DNA from: Ichthyophis bannanicus
Taxonomy: Eukaryota > Chordata > Amphibia > Gymnophiona > Ichthyophiidae
DNA length: 64,000 nucleotides
Assembly (NCBI GenBank): GCA_033557465.1
Contig: CM066037.1
Coordinates: 203,111,156-203,175,155 of the forward strand
Reading direction: 5' to 3'
In this document: positions 22,427 through 33,033 of the stretch, in pieces
How positions within the stretch are numbered: position 1 is the first letter of the stretch
Layout of the letters: every line of letters begins with the position of its first letter
Program-made: the position numbers and the translations under genes
The notes under the pieces: generated by a model
What the model was told of the DNA's origin: nothing
Databases searched by the model: none
The model's input: only the letters and a program-made list of their open reading frames with translations

Positions 22427-23508
22427 GAGCATACAGACTCTGGAGCTGAGGCCGTGCACCAGTCACATTCCATAAGCTCTGGTAGAGATAAGGGAACAGT
22501 ATTTGGGTATTCAATCTCCATGGACTCCCCTTCGCTATACTCAGTAGAGGAATATTCACTGTCCCTGTCTGACCCAGCTTTGTAGCTTAGGACTCTGGAG
22601 TCTGGCTTCCCACAGCCAGGGGTTCTTAAGGCTGGAGGAATTTGACTGAACCAATCTGGTTTCTTTCCCCTCTCATAAGGAGCACGGGTTTTAGCAGAGT
22701 CTTTAGGAGCACAATATTCACAGTCATTGGTTAATGTTTCATATCTGGATTTAGATGAGTTGGAATCACCAGTGTATTCTCTTCCAGCCACTCTCCTTTG
22801 GTAGCTGAGCCTCTGCCTGCCAGCGTTGGATACAGCTGTGCTTCTAGGGAGTGGAGTTAAACTTGTCCTGGATTCTCCTCTCTCTCTGGGTAAGAACTCC
22901 AGCTGACCATAAAAGTGTTTTCCTCTCTGACCTGGTAAAACTTGGTAATAATCCTTCAGAGATTGTAAGCTCTTCTCAGAACCCTTCTCCCTGGTTCTTG
23001 GCTTCTGTCTCTCTGTTCTGGATTCAGGCAGAGTGTAAGAACAGGGCGTGGCAGACACTCTCACCTTAGAGCTGGCTCTAGCAAACTTCCCTTGTGCAGC
23101 AGGGTCAGTTCGGGCCTTCTGGCTCCCAACCTTGTGAAGTCTGTTCCCACTTAGGTTCTTCTCAGTCCTCTCTTGATGGCTCTCAGCCTTCTTCTCCTCC
23201 TTCTCTAGGTGCCTCCCAGCTCTCTCTCTGTGGCTCTCCTTCTTCTCCTCCCGGTGGCTCTCAGCCTTCTCTCTGTGGCTCTCAGCCTTCTTCTCTTCCC
23301 GGTGGCTCTCAGCCTTCTCTGTTCTAGAAGCATTCTGTTCTAATTTATAAAGCAAACTGCTTGGGATGACTTCCGGGTTCCTTTCCAGGTGCAAGTCATC
23401 AGAGTTCCTAGGCTCATTAACTCCCGAATGTCTGTTCCTGCTCCCTCTAGCTGTGCCTGGGGGTAACTGCACACCTAGTTCCTTAAAAGAAACAGGATTT
23501 CTTTTCAA
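22420..23508 (-). CDS. U3-encoded open frame of the solo LTR, 362 codons, unknown product
   Basis: Not recognised. The frame is in fact open from the very edge of the LTR (23,541) to the stop in the TATA box, about 370 codons. The called start is TTG, and no ATG occurs until the last ~30 codons, so in a complete provirus translation would have to enter from upstream coding sequence or from a spliced leader. The protein is highly charged: residues ~63-120 are repeats of the type AESHREEKK, the middle is Arg/Ser/Lys rich, and the C-terminus is acidic (SEYSSTEYSEGESMEIEY). No membrane segment or catalytic motif seen. Some retroviruses carry accessory frames in U3, which makes a real gene plausible; chance is the alternative. 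Confidence 0.5.
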   Translation of the reverse strand: MKRNPVSFKELGVQLPPGTARGSRNRHSGVNEPRNSDDLHLERNPEVIPSSLLYKLEQNASRTEKAESHREEKKAESHREKAESHREEKKESHRERAGRHLEKEEKKAESHQERTEKNLSGNRLHKVGSQKARTDPAAQGKFARASSKVRVSATPCSYTLPESRTERQKPRTREKGSEKSLQSLKDYYQVLPGQRGKHFYGQLEFLPRERGESRTSLTPLPRSTAVSNAGRQRLSYQRRVAGREYTGDSNSSKSRYETLTNDCEYCAPKDSAKTRAPYERGKKPDWFSQIPPALRTPGCGKPDSRVLSYKAGSDRDSEYSSTEYSEGESMEIEYPNTVPLSLPELMECDWCTASAPESVCSI

Positions 23509-23545
23509 ATCACCAACTTTATCAGTACCCGCCTCATGACAATTC

Positions 23546-25249
23546 GTAGCAAAAAACCTGTGAGAGAGACAGTTGGTCCATTAGATGATAAAGGGGTTAA
23601 AGGAGCACTAAGAGGCGACAAGGCGATAGCGGAGAGACTGAATGAATTCTTTGCTTCGGTCTTTACTGAGGAAGATGTAGGGATGTTACCCATGACTGAA
23701 GTGGTATTTAAAGGTGCGGAAGAATTGAAGGAAATATCGATACATCGGGAAGATGTCTTACAACTATTAGATAAACTGAAGAGTAGCAAATCACTTGGGC
23801 CGGATGGTATACATCCAAGGGTGTTGAAAGAACTGAAATATGAGATTGCAGACCTTGCTATCAGTAATCTGTGAACTATCATTAAAATCATCTCTAATAC
23901 CTGAAGATTGGAGGATCGCCAATGTAACACCAATTTTTAAAAAGGGTTCCAGGGGTGATCCGGGAAACTACAGACCGGTGAGCCTGACTTCAGTACCAGG
24001 AAGAATGGTAGAAACCATCATAAAGAATAAAATTACTCAGCATGTAGAGAGTCACAACCTAATGGGAGACAGCCAACATGGCTTTAGACAAGGAAGATCT
24101 TGTCTTACTAATCTGTTATGTTTTTTTGAAGGAGTGAATAAACAGGTGGACAAAGGTGAGTCGGTTGATATTGTGTAGCTGGACTTTCAGAAAGCCTTTG
24201 ACAAGGTCCCTCATCAGAGACTTTTGGCAAAACTAAAGAGTCATGGGATAGGAGGCAGTGTACTATTGTGGATCAGGAACTGGTTAAAAGATAGAAAGCA
24301 GAGGGTAGGGCTAAATGGCCAATTTTCCCAATGGAGAAAGGTGAATAGTGGTGTACCCCAGGGGCTGGGTCCGCTGCTTTTTGACATATTCATAAATGAC
24401 CTGGAAAGTGGAATAACGAGTGAGGTTATCAAATTTGCAGATGACACAAAACTATTTAAAGTTGTTAAAACCCAAGAGGATTGTGAAAAATTGCAAGAGG
24501 ATCTTGATAAATTGGAAGACTGGGCATCAAAATGGCAGATGAAATTTAATGTAGACAAGTGCAAGGTTATGCACCTAGGGAAGAACAACCCAAACTATGG
24601 TTACACGATGCAAGGTTCCACATTAGGAACCACCACCCAAGAAAAAGATTTAGGCGTCATTGTGGATACCATGTTAAAACCCTCGGCCCAGTGTGCAGCA
24701 GCGGCCAAGAGAGCAAACAGAATGCTAGGTATGATAAGGAAAGGAATAGAAAATAAAACAAAAGATATTATAATGCCTCTATATCGTTCCATGGTGAGAC
24801 CGCACCTTGAATATTGTGTGAAATTCTGGTCACCGTATCTTAAAAAGGATATAGCGATTTTAGAAAAGGTACAGAGAAGAGCCACCAAAATGGTAAAGGG
24901 GATGGAAGGATACTCCTATGAAGAAAGGCTAAAAAGGTTAGGGCTCTTTAACCTGGAAAAGAGACGGCTGAGGGGAGATATGATAGAAGTCTATAAATTA
25001 ATGAACGGAGTAGAACGGGTAAACATAGATCGATTGTTTACGTTATCAGAATATAGAAAGACTAGGGGACATGCAATGAAGCTACAGGGTAAACTATTTA
25101 AGACTAATAAAAGAAAATATTTTTCCACTCAACGTGTAATCAAACTCTGGAATTTGTTACCGGAGGATGTAGTAAAGGCTGTTAGTATAGCTGCGTTTAA
25201 AAAAGGTTTGGACAAGTTCCTGGAGGAAAGGTCCATAAACCATTATTAA
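23546..25249 (+). pseudogene. CR1-C ORF2 reverse transcriptase, broken
   Basis: Continues ORF2 after the LTR. Frame 23,536-23,874 has SSKSLGPDGIHPRVLKEL, then a frameshift near 23,855. 23,840-24,178 has [13 protein letters not shown] and [13 protein letters not shown] and ends at a TAG (24,176) inside motif A, where CR1-B has a Leu codon neighbour intact. 24,224-25,249 completes the RT (FADDTKLF) and C-terminal block to ERSINHY. Motif B reads GVPQGLGPLLF rather than [13 protein letters not shown], an in-frame 6-bp deletion near 24,363. Inactive. Confidence 0.9.
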
Positions 25250-25424
25250 GAAGTGACCGAAGATATCAATGCTTGACCCAGTACAAGCATTGTGGAACTT
25301 GTGTCTCTTGGGGAAACTGCTAGGTACATATGACCTAGATTGGCCACTGTTGGAAACAGAATACTGAGCTTGATGGACCTTGGTCTGACCCAGTATGGCA
25401 TATCTTATGTTCTTATGTTCTTAT

Positions 25425-26251
25425 CTACCCACAACCTGATGGTTAACGGCAGAAAGTTGGAGGTCTTATTTATCACCAAAGACCATACTTTCATCCCACC
25501 AACCTCTCTGAAGGTGAACTATTTTGAGCTCATGTCTAAGCAGGAGGTATGTTATTTAGAAATCACTTTGTATTAACATCTGAATTGGGAAGCCCACGTA
25601 CAAAATGTAGTCAAGACAATCTACCATAAAATAAGGACCCTCCGCCATCTACGCCCCCTCCTTGATCCCTCAGATTTTCACACAGTATTCCAAGCTCTCA
25701 TATTTCCTCACCTGGACTACGCCAACATAATTATCCATGGCCTGCCGAAGCACACTCTCCAGCCATTACAATTGGCCATGAACACAGCTGCCTGAATACT
25801 CTTCGGTGCGTCCAGATTCAAACATATCATGCCCCTCTTGATTCAATTACACTGGCTCCCGTTGACAAATCGCCTGATATACAAAGCCATTTTACTTACC
25901 TTCAAGTCACTTCATGGCATGTCTGCAACCTCCCTTGCAGCACTCGTACAACGTACCCCTGAAAACAGAATCAGGAGATCATGCATGGTGAACTCACTTG
26001 TCATCCCCTCAGCAATAAGGACATGCACCCAGGCTACGAAGAATCGTGCCTTTTCTTTATATGCACCAACCCGAGCCATTTCAGACCAGTCATCCTTCAG
26101 GAAGGCCTTAAAGACATACTTGTTTCAGCTATACTACAACCAGCCACCCTAACTAGACCTGGTGCTATGACTGTCCAGCTTGCTTTTAGTTCTCCCCCTT
26201 GCACATTCCAAGTTCATTCCCCTATTTAACATTTAATGTTTCTGCCACCTG
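25425..26251 (+). pseudogene. L2-B host, RT C-terminal region
   Basis: Resumes the host frame with NLMVNGRKLEVLFITK, then YHKIRTLRHLRPLL, FPHLDYANIIIHGLP and MPLLIQLHWLPLTNRL in pieces with several stops, and NRAFSLYAPT...FRKALKTYLFQ (25,829-26,152). The 3' UTR begins after 26,152 and is cut at 26,251 by the L1 poly(A) end; the rest of the 3' UTR lies at 61,926. Confidence 0.85.
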
Positions 26252-26821
26252 TTTTTTTTTTAACTCCGTTTATTGACCATAAACACATCGTATACATTAA
26301 ACATAGTAAATTACAAGCCTCTGGACAGGGTTGCTTCTTATCCACTGCCCAGGGGGCACATCATCCGTCATCAAGTGAATTATAACATTTTAATTATCCC
26401 CAACCACTCCCCCCCTCTCCTCCCCCCACCCTCCCAGCACAACCTCCTTCCCCATCTCAGAGGAATACGTCAATTACAATCATTAATACAACATTGTTCC
26501 TGTCTCTCTTCCCAACTCTTGCCCTCCTCCCTCAACCAAGAATCTCAGCCCAGTTGCAATATCTCGTTTCGGCTATGGGGTCCCAACACCTGTATATAGG
26601 GTTCCCATATCAGCAAGAAGAAGGACCACTGACAAACATTACCCCGAGCTCCCCACCGCTCTGAAAGCATCAGCTGATGAAAGCTATTGCGCCATTCCCA
26701 AAAGGTAGGGGGCATGTGTTCTCTCCATTTACGGAGTATTGGGCCTTTACCCACCAGACATGCCTTTCGCACCAGTAAACGTTCCCACCTCCCCTTCGGG
26801 CAAGTTAATCCAAGTTGGTCC
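26252..26821 (-). pseudogene. L1 ORF2 C-terminal end and 3' UTR
   Basis: The frame 26,545-26,821 encodes DQLGLTCPKGRWERL, ACLVGKGPILRKWREH and PTFWEWRNSFHQLMLSE, a Tx1/L1-like ORF2 C-terminus. Across the L2-A insertion it joins KIKWTD at 29,996 in frame once one GGTCC copy is discounted. A C-rich stretch (26,400-26,450, plus strand) lies in the 3' UTR. Ends in a 10-base poly(A). Confidence 0.8.
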
Positions 26822-27066
26822 AAAACTACTACTACTACTACCATTCAACACTTATAAAGCGCCACACACGCAGCGCTGTACAGCTAACCTACAAGAGATA
26901 GCCAACATACAAGAGACAGTCCCTGCCCGTCAGAGTCATGCTCATCGGGGCTTACAATCTAATCAGAACAGTACAGAGCATTAGTCAGTTCTACGCAAGG
27001 TACGGTATGGTCTATACTGTTTGGTCATAAACGCTGACGGGGGTTAGGATAAGATGAGGATGGAAC

Positions 27067-28987
27067 TCAGGATCTGAAAGCAACGGTGAAGAGATGGGTC
27101 TTCAACCTGGACTTGAAGAGGGCCAGGGAGGATGCTTGGTGTACAGACGCAGGTAGGTTGTTCCAGGCGCATGGTGCAGCAAGGTGAAAGGAGCGCAGTC
27201 GGGAGTTCACGGTGCGGGTGAAAGGCACTGATAGCAGTAATTTGTTAGCGGAGAGCAGATTTCGAGAGGGGACGTAGGGAGAGATAAGAGGTACTGAGGG
27301 GCCATGGAGTGAATGCATTTATAGGTCCGTAGGAGAAGTTTGAATTGGATGCAAAATTGGACAGGGAGCCAGCGAAGCGACTTGAGAAACGGAGTAGTGT
27401 GGGCATGGCGAGGCTGGCGGAAGATTAGTCGAGCGGCGTGATTTTGTATAGATTGAAGGGGAAGGAGGTGGATCACGGGGAGACCAGCGAGGAGTAGGTT
27501 GCAATAAGCAAAGCGAGAGGAGATTAAGAAGTGGATGAGTGTTTTGGTAGTGTGTTCAGAGAGGAAGGGGCAGATTTTGCAGATGTTGTAGAGAATGAAG
27601 CGGCAGGTCTTAGCTACAAGCTGGATATAGAAACATAGAAATATGACGACAGAAAAAGACCACATGGCCTATCTAGTCTGTCCTTCCATATCAACAACTA
27701 CAACAGTCCCCTTTTTACCTTTAGAGATCCTCTGTGTTTGTCCCATGCTTTTTTGAATTCAGTTACTGTCCTCATCTCTACCACCTCCACTGGGAGACTA
27801 TTCCACGGATCCACCACTCTTTCCGTAAAGAAATATTTCCGCATATCACTCCTGAATCTATCTCCCTTCACCCTCATCCCATGTCCCCTCGAAGCGGAAA
27901 AGGAGAGAGAGGTGTCAAAGATAACCCCTAGACTGCGGGCCGAGGGAACAGGAAGGATAGTAGATCCATCCACATAGACTGAGAAAGGGGGAAGAGGAGG
28001 GGAGGAGTTGGGGGGAAAGATAAGGAGTTCAGTCTTAGCCATGTTCAGTTTCAATCGGCGATGAGACATCCAGGCAGCGATGTCTGAAAGACAGGCAGAG
28101 ATCTTGGACTGGGTTGCTGGAGAAATATTAGATGTAGAGAGATAGATTTGGGAGTCATTGGCATAGAGATGGTACTGAAATCCATGGGAGGAGATAAGAG
28201 CGCCAAGGCCTTGGGTATAGAGAGAAAAGGAGGGGCCCAAGACGGATCCCTGGGGTACACCTACGTGGAGCGGGGTAGGGGAGGAGGAGGAGCCACCAGA
28301 GCATACACTGAATGAGCGATGGGAGAGGTAGGAGGAGAACCATGATAGTAAGGAGTCCTTGAAGCCAAGCGAGGAGAGGGTGGTGAGGAGAAGGTTGTGG
28401 TCAACTGTGTCAAAGGCAGCGGAAAGGTCATGAAGGATGAGGATAGAATAGAGGCCCTTAGACTTAGCCAGGAACAGGTCGTTGGTGACTCTTGTGAGAG
28501 CCGTTTCAGTGGAGTGTAGGGAATGGAAGCCGGATTGTAGTGGGTCCAGGAGGGCCTGGGAGGTGAGAAAGTCGAGGCAGCGACGGTGGACTGCTCGTTC
28601 TAGTACTTTGGATATGAAGGGAAGGAGGGAGATGGGTCGATTGTTAGAAGGGCGTGTGGGATCAAGAGAGGGTTTCTTGAGGAGGGGTGTGACAACAGCA
28701 TAGTTGAAGTCAACAGGGACAGTTGCAGTGGAGAGTGAAATGTTGAGGATATGAGAGATGGAGGGGACAATGGTAAGGGAGATGGAATGTAGGAGATGGG
28801 TGGGGATAGGGTCTGATGAGCAGGTGGTGGGTTTGGAGGAGGTAAGAAGGACTGCGGTTTCTTCTTCAGAGATCAGAGGGAAGGAGGAGAGGAAAGCAGA
28901 GGGAGTATAGATGGGGGGAGAATTGGGGAGGAGGGGAGGTAGATGAGGGTGTGGGGAATTGGAGAGTAATCTTGTGGATTTTGTCAT
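27067..28987 (-). pseudogene. L2-A reverse transcriptase, mutated catalytic box and insertion
   Basis: RT blocks: [71 protein letters not shown] and [12 protein letters not shown]. The catalytic box is YAND instead of YADD (codon 157-159 of the 28,1xx block, i.e. 28,157-28,159), a change expected from CpG decay. After [10 protein letters not shown] the frame runs by chance into the inserted CR1-G; the true continuation IQLVAKTCRFILYNICKI starts near 27,620 and ends in the L2 C-terminal block (RWLPVQFCIQFKLLL, SFHLAAPCAWNNLP). Confidence 0.9.
27625..27895 (-). mobile_element. CR1-G: short 3' end of the second CR1 family
   Basis: About 270 bp. In element sense it encodes [33 protein letters not shown] and KVKRGLL, then ends ...CTAGATAGGCCATGTGGTC and a TTTCTATGTTTCTAT tail. 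The same as the end of CR1-F (8,680-8,951). It interrupts L2-A between FSLSFS-type and IQLVAK residues. Confidence 0.88.
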
Positions 28988-29212
28988 GGAAGTAGTCGGC
29001 TAGGGTTTGGGCAGAAAGGGAGGGCGGGATCGGGGGCGGGGGTCCTTGAGGAGAGAATTGAGGGTATTAAAGAGATGGTGAGGATCAGAGGCAAGGGAGT
29101 TGGTCAGATGGATATAGTAGTCTTGTTTGGCAAGTGCTAAGGCTGACTGGAAGGAGCCTAGCATGAATTTGAAGTGTAGGAGGTCTTCCGTGGAGCGGGA
29201 TTTGGACCAAGC

Positions 29213-29990
29213 TCATTCGGCAGAACGGGCGCAGATGCGTAGGTGACAAATTGAGGGTAAAAGCCAGGGTTGGGGGATAGATCGTTTGACAGGACGTGGG
29301 GTGGGAGGGGCAAGAGTGTCAAGGGCTGAGGACAGTGTAGCATTGTATGAAGATAATGCCTCGTCGATGGACTTGGAGGATATAATGGAGGAAAGAGATG
29401 GAGAAATAGTAGAGGAGAGAGTCATGGGATCAATATTATGAAGGTTTCTAAATAGGTCGGGGAGACAGGACGAGGTAGAGACGGCAGAATATGAAGAGTA
29501 AAATGTTAAAAGATGATGGTCAGATGAGAGAAGGATTGAGTTGCGGAAGTTTGAGGGAGAGGAACTGGAGAAGAGTATTAGGTAAAGGCAATGGACGTGT
29601 AGATGGGTGGGGGCAGTGGAGCAAAGTTGGAGGTTGAACGAGGAGGTAAGAGCAAGGAACTTTGAGGCATGGGGGTCGGAGGGGTTGTCGATGTGAATGT
29701 TGAAATCGCCAATAATAAGGGTGGGAGAGGAGGGATCCATAAAGGCAGAAAGCCAGGAGTCGATGTCGGTGAGGAAAGTTGATTTGGATTTGTCGGGTGG
29801 GCAATAAATAACAGCTACTCGGAGGGGAAGTGGTGTGAGGAGGCGAATGGCGTGGACTTCGAAGGAGAGGGGGAAGAGTGATTGGGGTAGCAGGAGGGGT
29901 TGGAATTGGCAGGAGGGAGAGAGTAGGAGGCCAATGCCACCACCGCGACCAGTAGATTGAGGTGTATGGGAGAACTGGTAGCCCCCAAGG
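29213..29990 (-). pseudogene. L2-A endonuclease domain, 5'-truncated
   Basis: The frame encodes GRGGGIGLLLSP, AVIYCPPDKSKS, LIIGDFNIHIDNPSD (catalytic D-x-N) and LSSDHHLLTFYS (terminal SDH box). This is an AP-endonuclease-like domain of the L2 type, which nicks target DNA. The first few called codons (MDGP) are L1 sequence past the insertion point. The N-terminal catalytic Asn/Glu region is missing. A stop at 29,213 separates it from the RT, with about 225 bp of linker between. Confidence 0.85.
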
Positions 29991-29995
29991 GGTCC

Positions 29996-31514
29996 GTCCA
30001 CTTAATCTTCTGATTGAGTATCTTACTCAGAAAGGTACTAGTCCGCGCCCAATAGGAACGAATTCTCTTACATCCCCACCACATATGGCTAAAATTGGTA
30101 AGAGGCTCAGCACAATGGGGACAACCCCCATCTAAAGTCAAATGGCTACGCAACGCATGCCTTGGGGAGAAGTGCGCTCTGGTCAAGCATTTAAATTGCA
30201 CTTCCCTCCACCGTGCTCCTTCCACCAGGTCGACTATCTTCCACAACCCAGTACTTACGGAACCTGGTGCTATCGCTTGGCCCAGTTCCGTCGCCCATGC
30301 TGCCTCCACCCCCGCATAGTCCGGCCTTGGCCTATAACGATCCAATCTACCCTTTAACACAGACTGTAGGAGGTTTTTCTTCTCTCAAATCAAAAAAATT
30401 CTAGGATCTGTGCTGAACGTTCCACTCTTAATTCAGTTTCCGGAAGGGAGACTACATAATGAGAAAGTTGAGCATACGCGAAGTAGTGGCTAGGTCTCAG
30501 ATCATATTCCTGACATAAAGAAGCAAATGTTTTACATTTTCCTGCTACGTCCACCACATGTCCGATATTCTGGATGCCCCCCAAATGCCATTCCCGAAAA
30601 ATAGCCGTATCTGAACCTGGAGTAAAGGCAGCATTGCCTTGTAAAGGCAACCAACTCGAAACATACATTGATCTATTCCAGTAGATGTTCAATTGTCTCC
30701 AGGTACGCCGCACAGAATTCAACAGCATACTCCCCTTCAATCTTTCCGACAACCGCGAGCGATCTGAATGCAGCACTGCCAACAATGTCTGAGGGGCTAC
30801 AAAGGTTTCTTCCAAAGCTCTCGGTAAGTAAACGTCCGTACCGCCTAACCAATCTCCAATATGACGCGCTTGGCACGCTAAAGCATACAACCCCAGATCT
30901 GGAACTCCCATCCCCCCTCCCTTCCACCGCTCTTTCAGACGGTCCAAAGGAATTCGCACTCAGGCTCCCTTCCATATGAATCCGCGTATTTCCTTCTCCA
31001 GCCGAAGTAAATCTCGCCTTAACTACACCGGGAGGGTATGCATCCATGCCCCGAGCTTTGTCTGCAACCGGGCTAAAACTCATTCAAAATTCAGCTTATA
31101 TAAGTCCAGAGATTTCCTCGGTAGCAGAATGCCCAAATACACAAAGGCGTCCTCGGCCCATTGCAGCGGAAAGGGACTTCCCCAAGCTGCTCGAAGTCCG
31201 CCCGACATATCTAACGCTTCCGATTTATCTTTGTTAATCTTCAATCCTGCAAAACTTCCAAAATAAGAAAACTCTTCCATCAGCTGTGGCAATGACTCTT
31301 GCGGGGACAGCAGATGCACCAAAATATCATCTGCAAAAACCGACATTTTGAAGCTATGCCTACCCACCCGCATTCCTCTCATCATCGGTGATTCCTCTAT
31401 CGTCCTTATCAAAGGGTCTAAGGACAATACAAACAGTAGGGGAGAGAGAGGACATCCCTGTTGAGTACCCCTTCCCAAGGGAAAAACCTCAGACATCACA
31501 CCATTACATACTAC
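29996..31514 (-). pseudogene. L1 ORF2: RT palm to C-terminus
   Basis: 31,080-31,514 encodes VVCNGVMSEVFPLGRGTQQG, CPLSPLLFVLSLDPLI and FADDILVHLLSP (intact catalytic FADD). The rest is split over three frames: 30,673-31,083, 30,390-30,959 (RMGVPDLGLY-type thumb region) and 29,996-30,360, which ends with a CCHC-like cysteine cluster (HLTLDGGCPHCAEPLTNFSH and MWWGC) and KILNQKIKWTD. At least three frameshifts, so inactive. Confidence 0.88.
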
Positions 31515-32280
31515 TAAGACCATAAGATATGCCATAATGGGTCAGACCAAGTTCCATCAAGCCCAGTATCCTGTTTCCAACAGTAGCCAATCTAGGTCAT
31601 ACGTACCTAGCAGTTTCCCCAAAAGACACAGGTTCCACAATGCTTGTACTGGGTCAAGCATTGATATCCTGGGTCCCTTCTTAATAATGGTTTATGGACC
31701 TTAACTCCAGGAACTTGTCCAAACCTTTTTTAAACCCAGCTACACTAACAGCCTTTACTACATCCTCCGGTAACAAATTCCAGAGTTGGATTACACGTTG
31801 AGTAAAAAAATATTTTCTTTTATTAGTCTTAAATAGTTTACCCTGTAGCTTCATTGCATGTCCCCTAGTCTTTCTATATTCTGATAATGTAAACAATCGA
31901 TCTACGTTTACCCGTTCCACTCCGTTCATTAATTTATAGACTTCTATCATATCTCCCCTCAGCCGTCTCTTTTCCAGGTTAAAGAGCCCTAACCTTTTTA
32001 GCCTTTCTTCATTAGGAGTATCCTTCCATCCCCTTTACCATTTTGGTGGCTCTTCTCTGAACCTTTTCTAATATCGCTATATCCCTTTTAAGATACAGTG
32101 ACCAGAATTGCACACAATATTCAAGGTGCAGTTTCACCATCGAACGATATAGAGGCATTATAATATCTTTTGTTTTATTTTCCATTCCTTTCCTTATGAT
32201 ACCTAGCATTCTATTTGCACTCTTGGCCGAGGGTTTTAACATGTTATCCACAATGACGCCTAAATCTTTTTCCTGGGTGG
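31515..32280 (-). mobile_element. CR1-D: CR1/L3-type LINE fragment in the L1 RT
   Basis: A 766-bp minus-strand 3' end with the GGTCTGACCCA-type terminus at 31,515-31,560 (one variant: AATGGGTC) and the RT C-terminal block (31,681-32,100). Compared with CR1-B it lacks about 19 bp in the [10 protein letters not shown] region (near 32,228). L1 sequence on the two sides joins SLYIEPTA to VVCNG, restoring the RT order. Confidence 0.9.
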
Positions 32281-32451
32281 CTGTTGGTTCTATATAAAGA
32301 CTCTCAACCAGTTGACAGAAAGGAGACCCCAATCCATAATATGGTAACAACAGTTTTAAATACTGCCAGTTGACTCTATCAAATGTTTTTTCAGCATCAA
32401 AGCTAACCAACAGAGACTGCAACCTACGATCCTGCACCATTCCAGGGAAAG
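32281..32451 (-). pseudogene. L1 ORF2 scrap: RT motif A
   Basis: Encodes VQDRRLQSLLVSFDAEKTFD followed by RVNWQYLKLLLPYYGLGSPF and QLVESLYIEPTA. The F-D-A-E-K-x-F-D box is the L1-type RT motif A. It is flanked by CR1-D on one side and DIRS-3 on the other, and fits between NLRKLL (38,490) and VVCNG (31,514). Confidence 0.88.
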
Positions 32452-32914
32452 AGTTAATTAGGCCTTACCTGCTAATTAGTGTTCCTGAAGGAACGACAGT
32501 CCAGTCCCTTTACTTCTGGGTTGCGTAACCCTTCCAGCAGCTTGGAGGCTGAGTCAAACCCTTTTGAGGCTGGATGGGTATAAATACCTCTGGCACCACC
32601 CCTAAGCCCCAGTAATCTATTGAAAAAGCAGACTTAACCAACATAATCATTAACTGTAGCAACGTGAAAACAAAAGGGCACTCCACGAAAGATATATATG
32701 TAGTAAACTTTGGGGGGTTTTTTGTGTTTTTTTTTAATGAAGGAACAGAGAAGGCCTGTAAGGGCCACAAGCAGGAGGAGAAGGGGGAAAAGGTCTACCT
32801 GAGGTTGCCGCATCCTTCCCCGCCCCCCGGCTCCCCGCCCCATGCAAACAAAGACACCTTCCGCCGCTGGCACAGATTCGTAATCGTTCCGCTATATTTA
32901 CCGTAGCCCGGGTG

Positions 32915-33020
32915 GGATCAGGGACTGGACTGTCGTTCCTTCAGGAACACTAATTAGCAGGTAAGGCCTAATTAACTCTTCCTTATCGTCACTCCAGTCC
33001 AGTCCCTTTACTTCTGGGAT
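32915..33020. repeat. DIRS-3 internal complementary region
   Basis: Reverse complements of the two outer ends lie side by side: AACACTAATTAGCAGGTAAG (left end) and TTCCTTATCGTCACTCCAGT (right end), joined at AACTCTTCC. The recombinase stop at 33,034 is 14 bp away. Confidence 0.9.
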
Positions 33021-33033
33021 GTAATCGAGCAGT

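Larger units (their letters stand above)
22063..23541 (-). mobile_element. Solo LTR of an endogenous retrovirus-like element, 1,479 bp
   Basis: An insertion in CR1-C with TG...CA ends (TGTC...GACA) and a 4-bp duplication ATTC at 22,059-22,062 and 23,542-23,545. CR1-B shows the empty site (ACATTCGTAGC). In minus sense the order is: long U3 (23,541 to about 22,427) almost filled by an open frame, TATATAG box (22,420-22,426), about 180 bp, AATAAA (22,237-22,242), then about 170 bp ending at 22,063. No internal primer site, gag/pol/env or second LTR is present, so it fits recombination between two LTRs. The viral family cannot be named from this sequence. Confidence 0.85.
20113..25424 (+). mobile_element. 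CR1-C: CR1/L3-type LINE inserted in the L2-B host
   Basis: The fullest CR1 in the window, about 3.8 kb without its insertion, with most of ORF1, ORF2 and the TTATGTTC tail (25,402-25,424). It is split at 22,063-23,541 by a solo LTR flanked by ATTC duplications. It keeps the GACACTGTGATACC form (21,100-21,113) that CR1-B and CR1-E have lost. The host L2-B frame resumes directly after the tail. Confidence 0.93.
26822..29990 (-). mobile_element. L2-A: L2-type LINE inserted in L1 ORF2
   Basis: A 3.17-kb element flanked by GGTCC copies (26,817-26,821 and 29,991-29,995). The 3' tail in element sense is GCGCTTTATAAGTGTTGAATG followed by (GTA)n at 26,822-26,842, unlike the (AAAT)n tail of L2-B. It contains endonuclease (29,990-29,213), RT (28,987-27,900) and C-terminal (27,620-27,067) regions, and is itself interrupted by a CR1 tail at 27,625-27,895. 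5'-truncated within the endonuclease. Confidence 0.9.

Noticed and set aside
22063..23541. Host gene exon or processed pseudogene
   Set aside because: TG...CA ends, a 4-bp duplication, and TATA and AATAAA at LTR spacing explain it better; no poly(A) tail at an insertion end.
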